Below, in pieces: positions 63,962 to 64,000 of a DNA stretch of 64,000 bases. Each line of letters starts with the position of its first letter. The first letter of the stretch is position 1. The translations under genes and the position numbers were made by a program. The DNA lies in NCBI GenBank assembly GCA_000972765.1, contig CP011265.1:1240001-1304000 (forward strand), given 5' to 3'. This DNA is from Verrucomicrobia bacterium IMCC26134 (GTDB lineage: Bacteria; Verrucomicrobiota; Verrucomicrobiia; Opitutales; Opitutaceae). A model generated the notes under the pieces. That model worked only from the letters and a program-made list of their open reading frames with translations, was not told the DNA's origin and made no database searches.

Positions 63962-64000
63962 GCCCAACGTCAAAAGTGAGCCGCGACCATACATGGCGCG
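63962..64000 (-). repeat. attC site, cut by window edge
   Basis: GCCCAAC box at 63962-63968 followed by the GTGAGCCGCGACCATAC arm and TGGCGCG. The other half and the cassette it belongs to are outside the window, so the array continues. Confidence 0.9.

Larger units (their letters stand above)
48391..64000 (-). mobile_element. Chromosomal integron cassette array (distal part; integrase beyond right edge)
   Basis: From about 48.4 kb to the edge, short minus-strand genes alternate with attC sites of 56-103 bp. Each attC on the plus strand starts near GCCTAAC or GCCGAAC and ends near GTTAGGC or GTTCGGC, with inner GAGCCGCG...TTGGCTC arms. On the minus strand the order R''-L''-L'-R' is preserved (GCCTAAC, AGAGCCAACG, CGCGGCTCACTTTGA, CGTTCGGC), which places each attC after the stop of its own gene and close before the start of the next. 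Arms are near-identical between sites, as in sedentary chromosomal integrons. The proximal attI-intI end must be to the right of 64,000. Confidence 0.93.

Noticed and set aside
48391-64000. CRISPR array
   Set aside because: Regular repeats are spaced 0.25-1.4 kb apart with genes between them, are palindromic, and vary in length; they are attC sites.

Overview
The window looks like a chromosome segment of a verrucomicrobium, most likely of the Opitutaceae. This rests on gene content and style: GC-rich housekeeping genes, secreted plant- or algal-polysaccharide enzymes fed by sodium/solute symporters, and verrucomicrobial-type C-terminal regions. No rRNA or tRNA gene was seen, so the placement is inferred.

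Bases 1-13,697 hold a polysaccharide-use locus. A truncated sodium/solute symporter reads leftward. Seven tightly packed genes read rightward: a six-hairpin glycosidase, a pectate-lyase-like beta-helix protein with an extra C-terminal domain, an apiosidase-like (beta/alpha)8 hydrolase, a GH43-like five-bladed propeller enzyme, a second symporter, a sialidase-fold Asp-box protein and a GH78 alpha-L-rhamnosidase. Together they suggest stepwise removal of pectic (rhamnogalacturonan-like) side chains and uptake of the released sugars.

Bases 13,725-48,387 are mostly core genome: ppk1, an RDD membrane protein, Mn-type sodA, tadA, infA, a Xer recombinase, two PilT-family ATPases, a CnrYXH-like anti-sigma/metal-sensor/ECF-sigma operon, a small alginate-lyase group (sulfatase remnant, PL6 and PL5/PL38-like), pnp with an apparent one-base frameshift, rpsO with a structured upstream region, an M13 peptidase, a pseudouridine synthase, a beta-CASP nuclease, apaG, purH, an inositol-phosphatase-family gene, a transglutaminase-like gene, a response regulator with a degenerate NtrC-type ATPase domain, a DTW-domain tRNA-modification gene, a MYG1 gene, an FKBP isomerase, hutI and xylB.

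From about 48.4 kb to the right edge the character changes. The DNA becomes AT-richer and consists of short genes, all on the minus strand, separated by 56-103 bp imperfect palindromes. These begin and end with GCCTAAC/GTTAGGC-type boxes and share near-identical arms. They are attC sites, so this is the distal part of a chromosomal integron cassette array. attC polarity and gene direction put attI and the integrase gene beyond the right edge. At least 15 well-formed and several decayed attC sites are visible. Cassettes encode two YoeB/YefM-type toxin-antitoxin pairs, a HEPN-like protein, a zinc-ribbon/YbjQ protein present twice, a small membrane protein present twice as identical DNA, a family of small membrane-anchored proteins, a cupin, an acyltransferase, an AIG2-type cyclotransferase and many orphans. 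attC sites decay toward xylB, as expected if the oldest cassettes lie there. This array is the most interesting part of the window.
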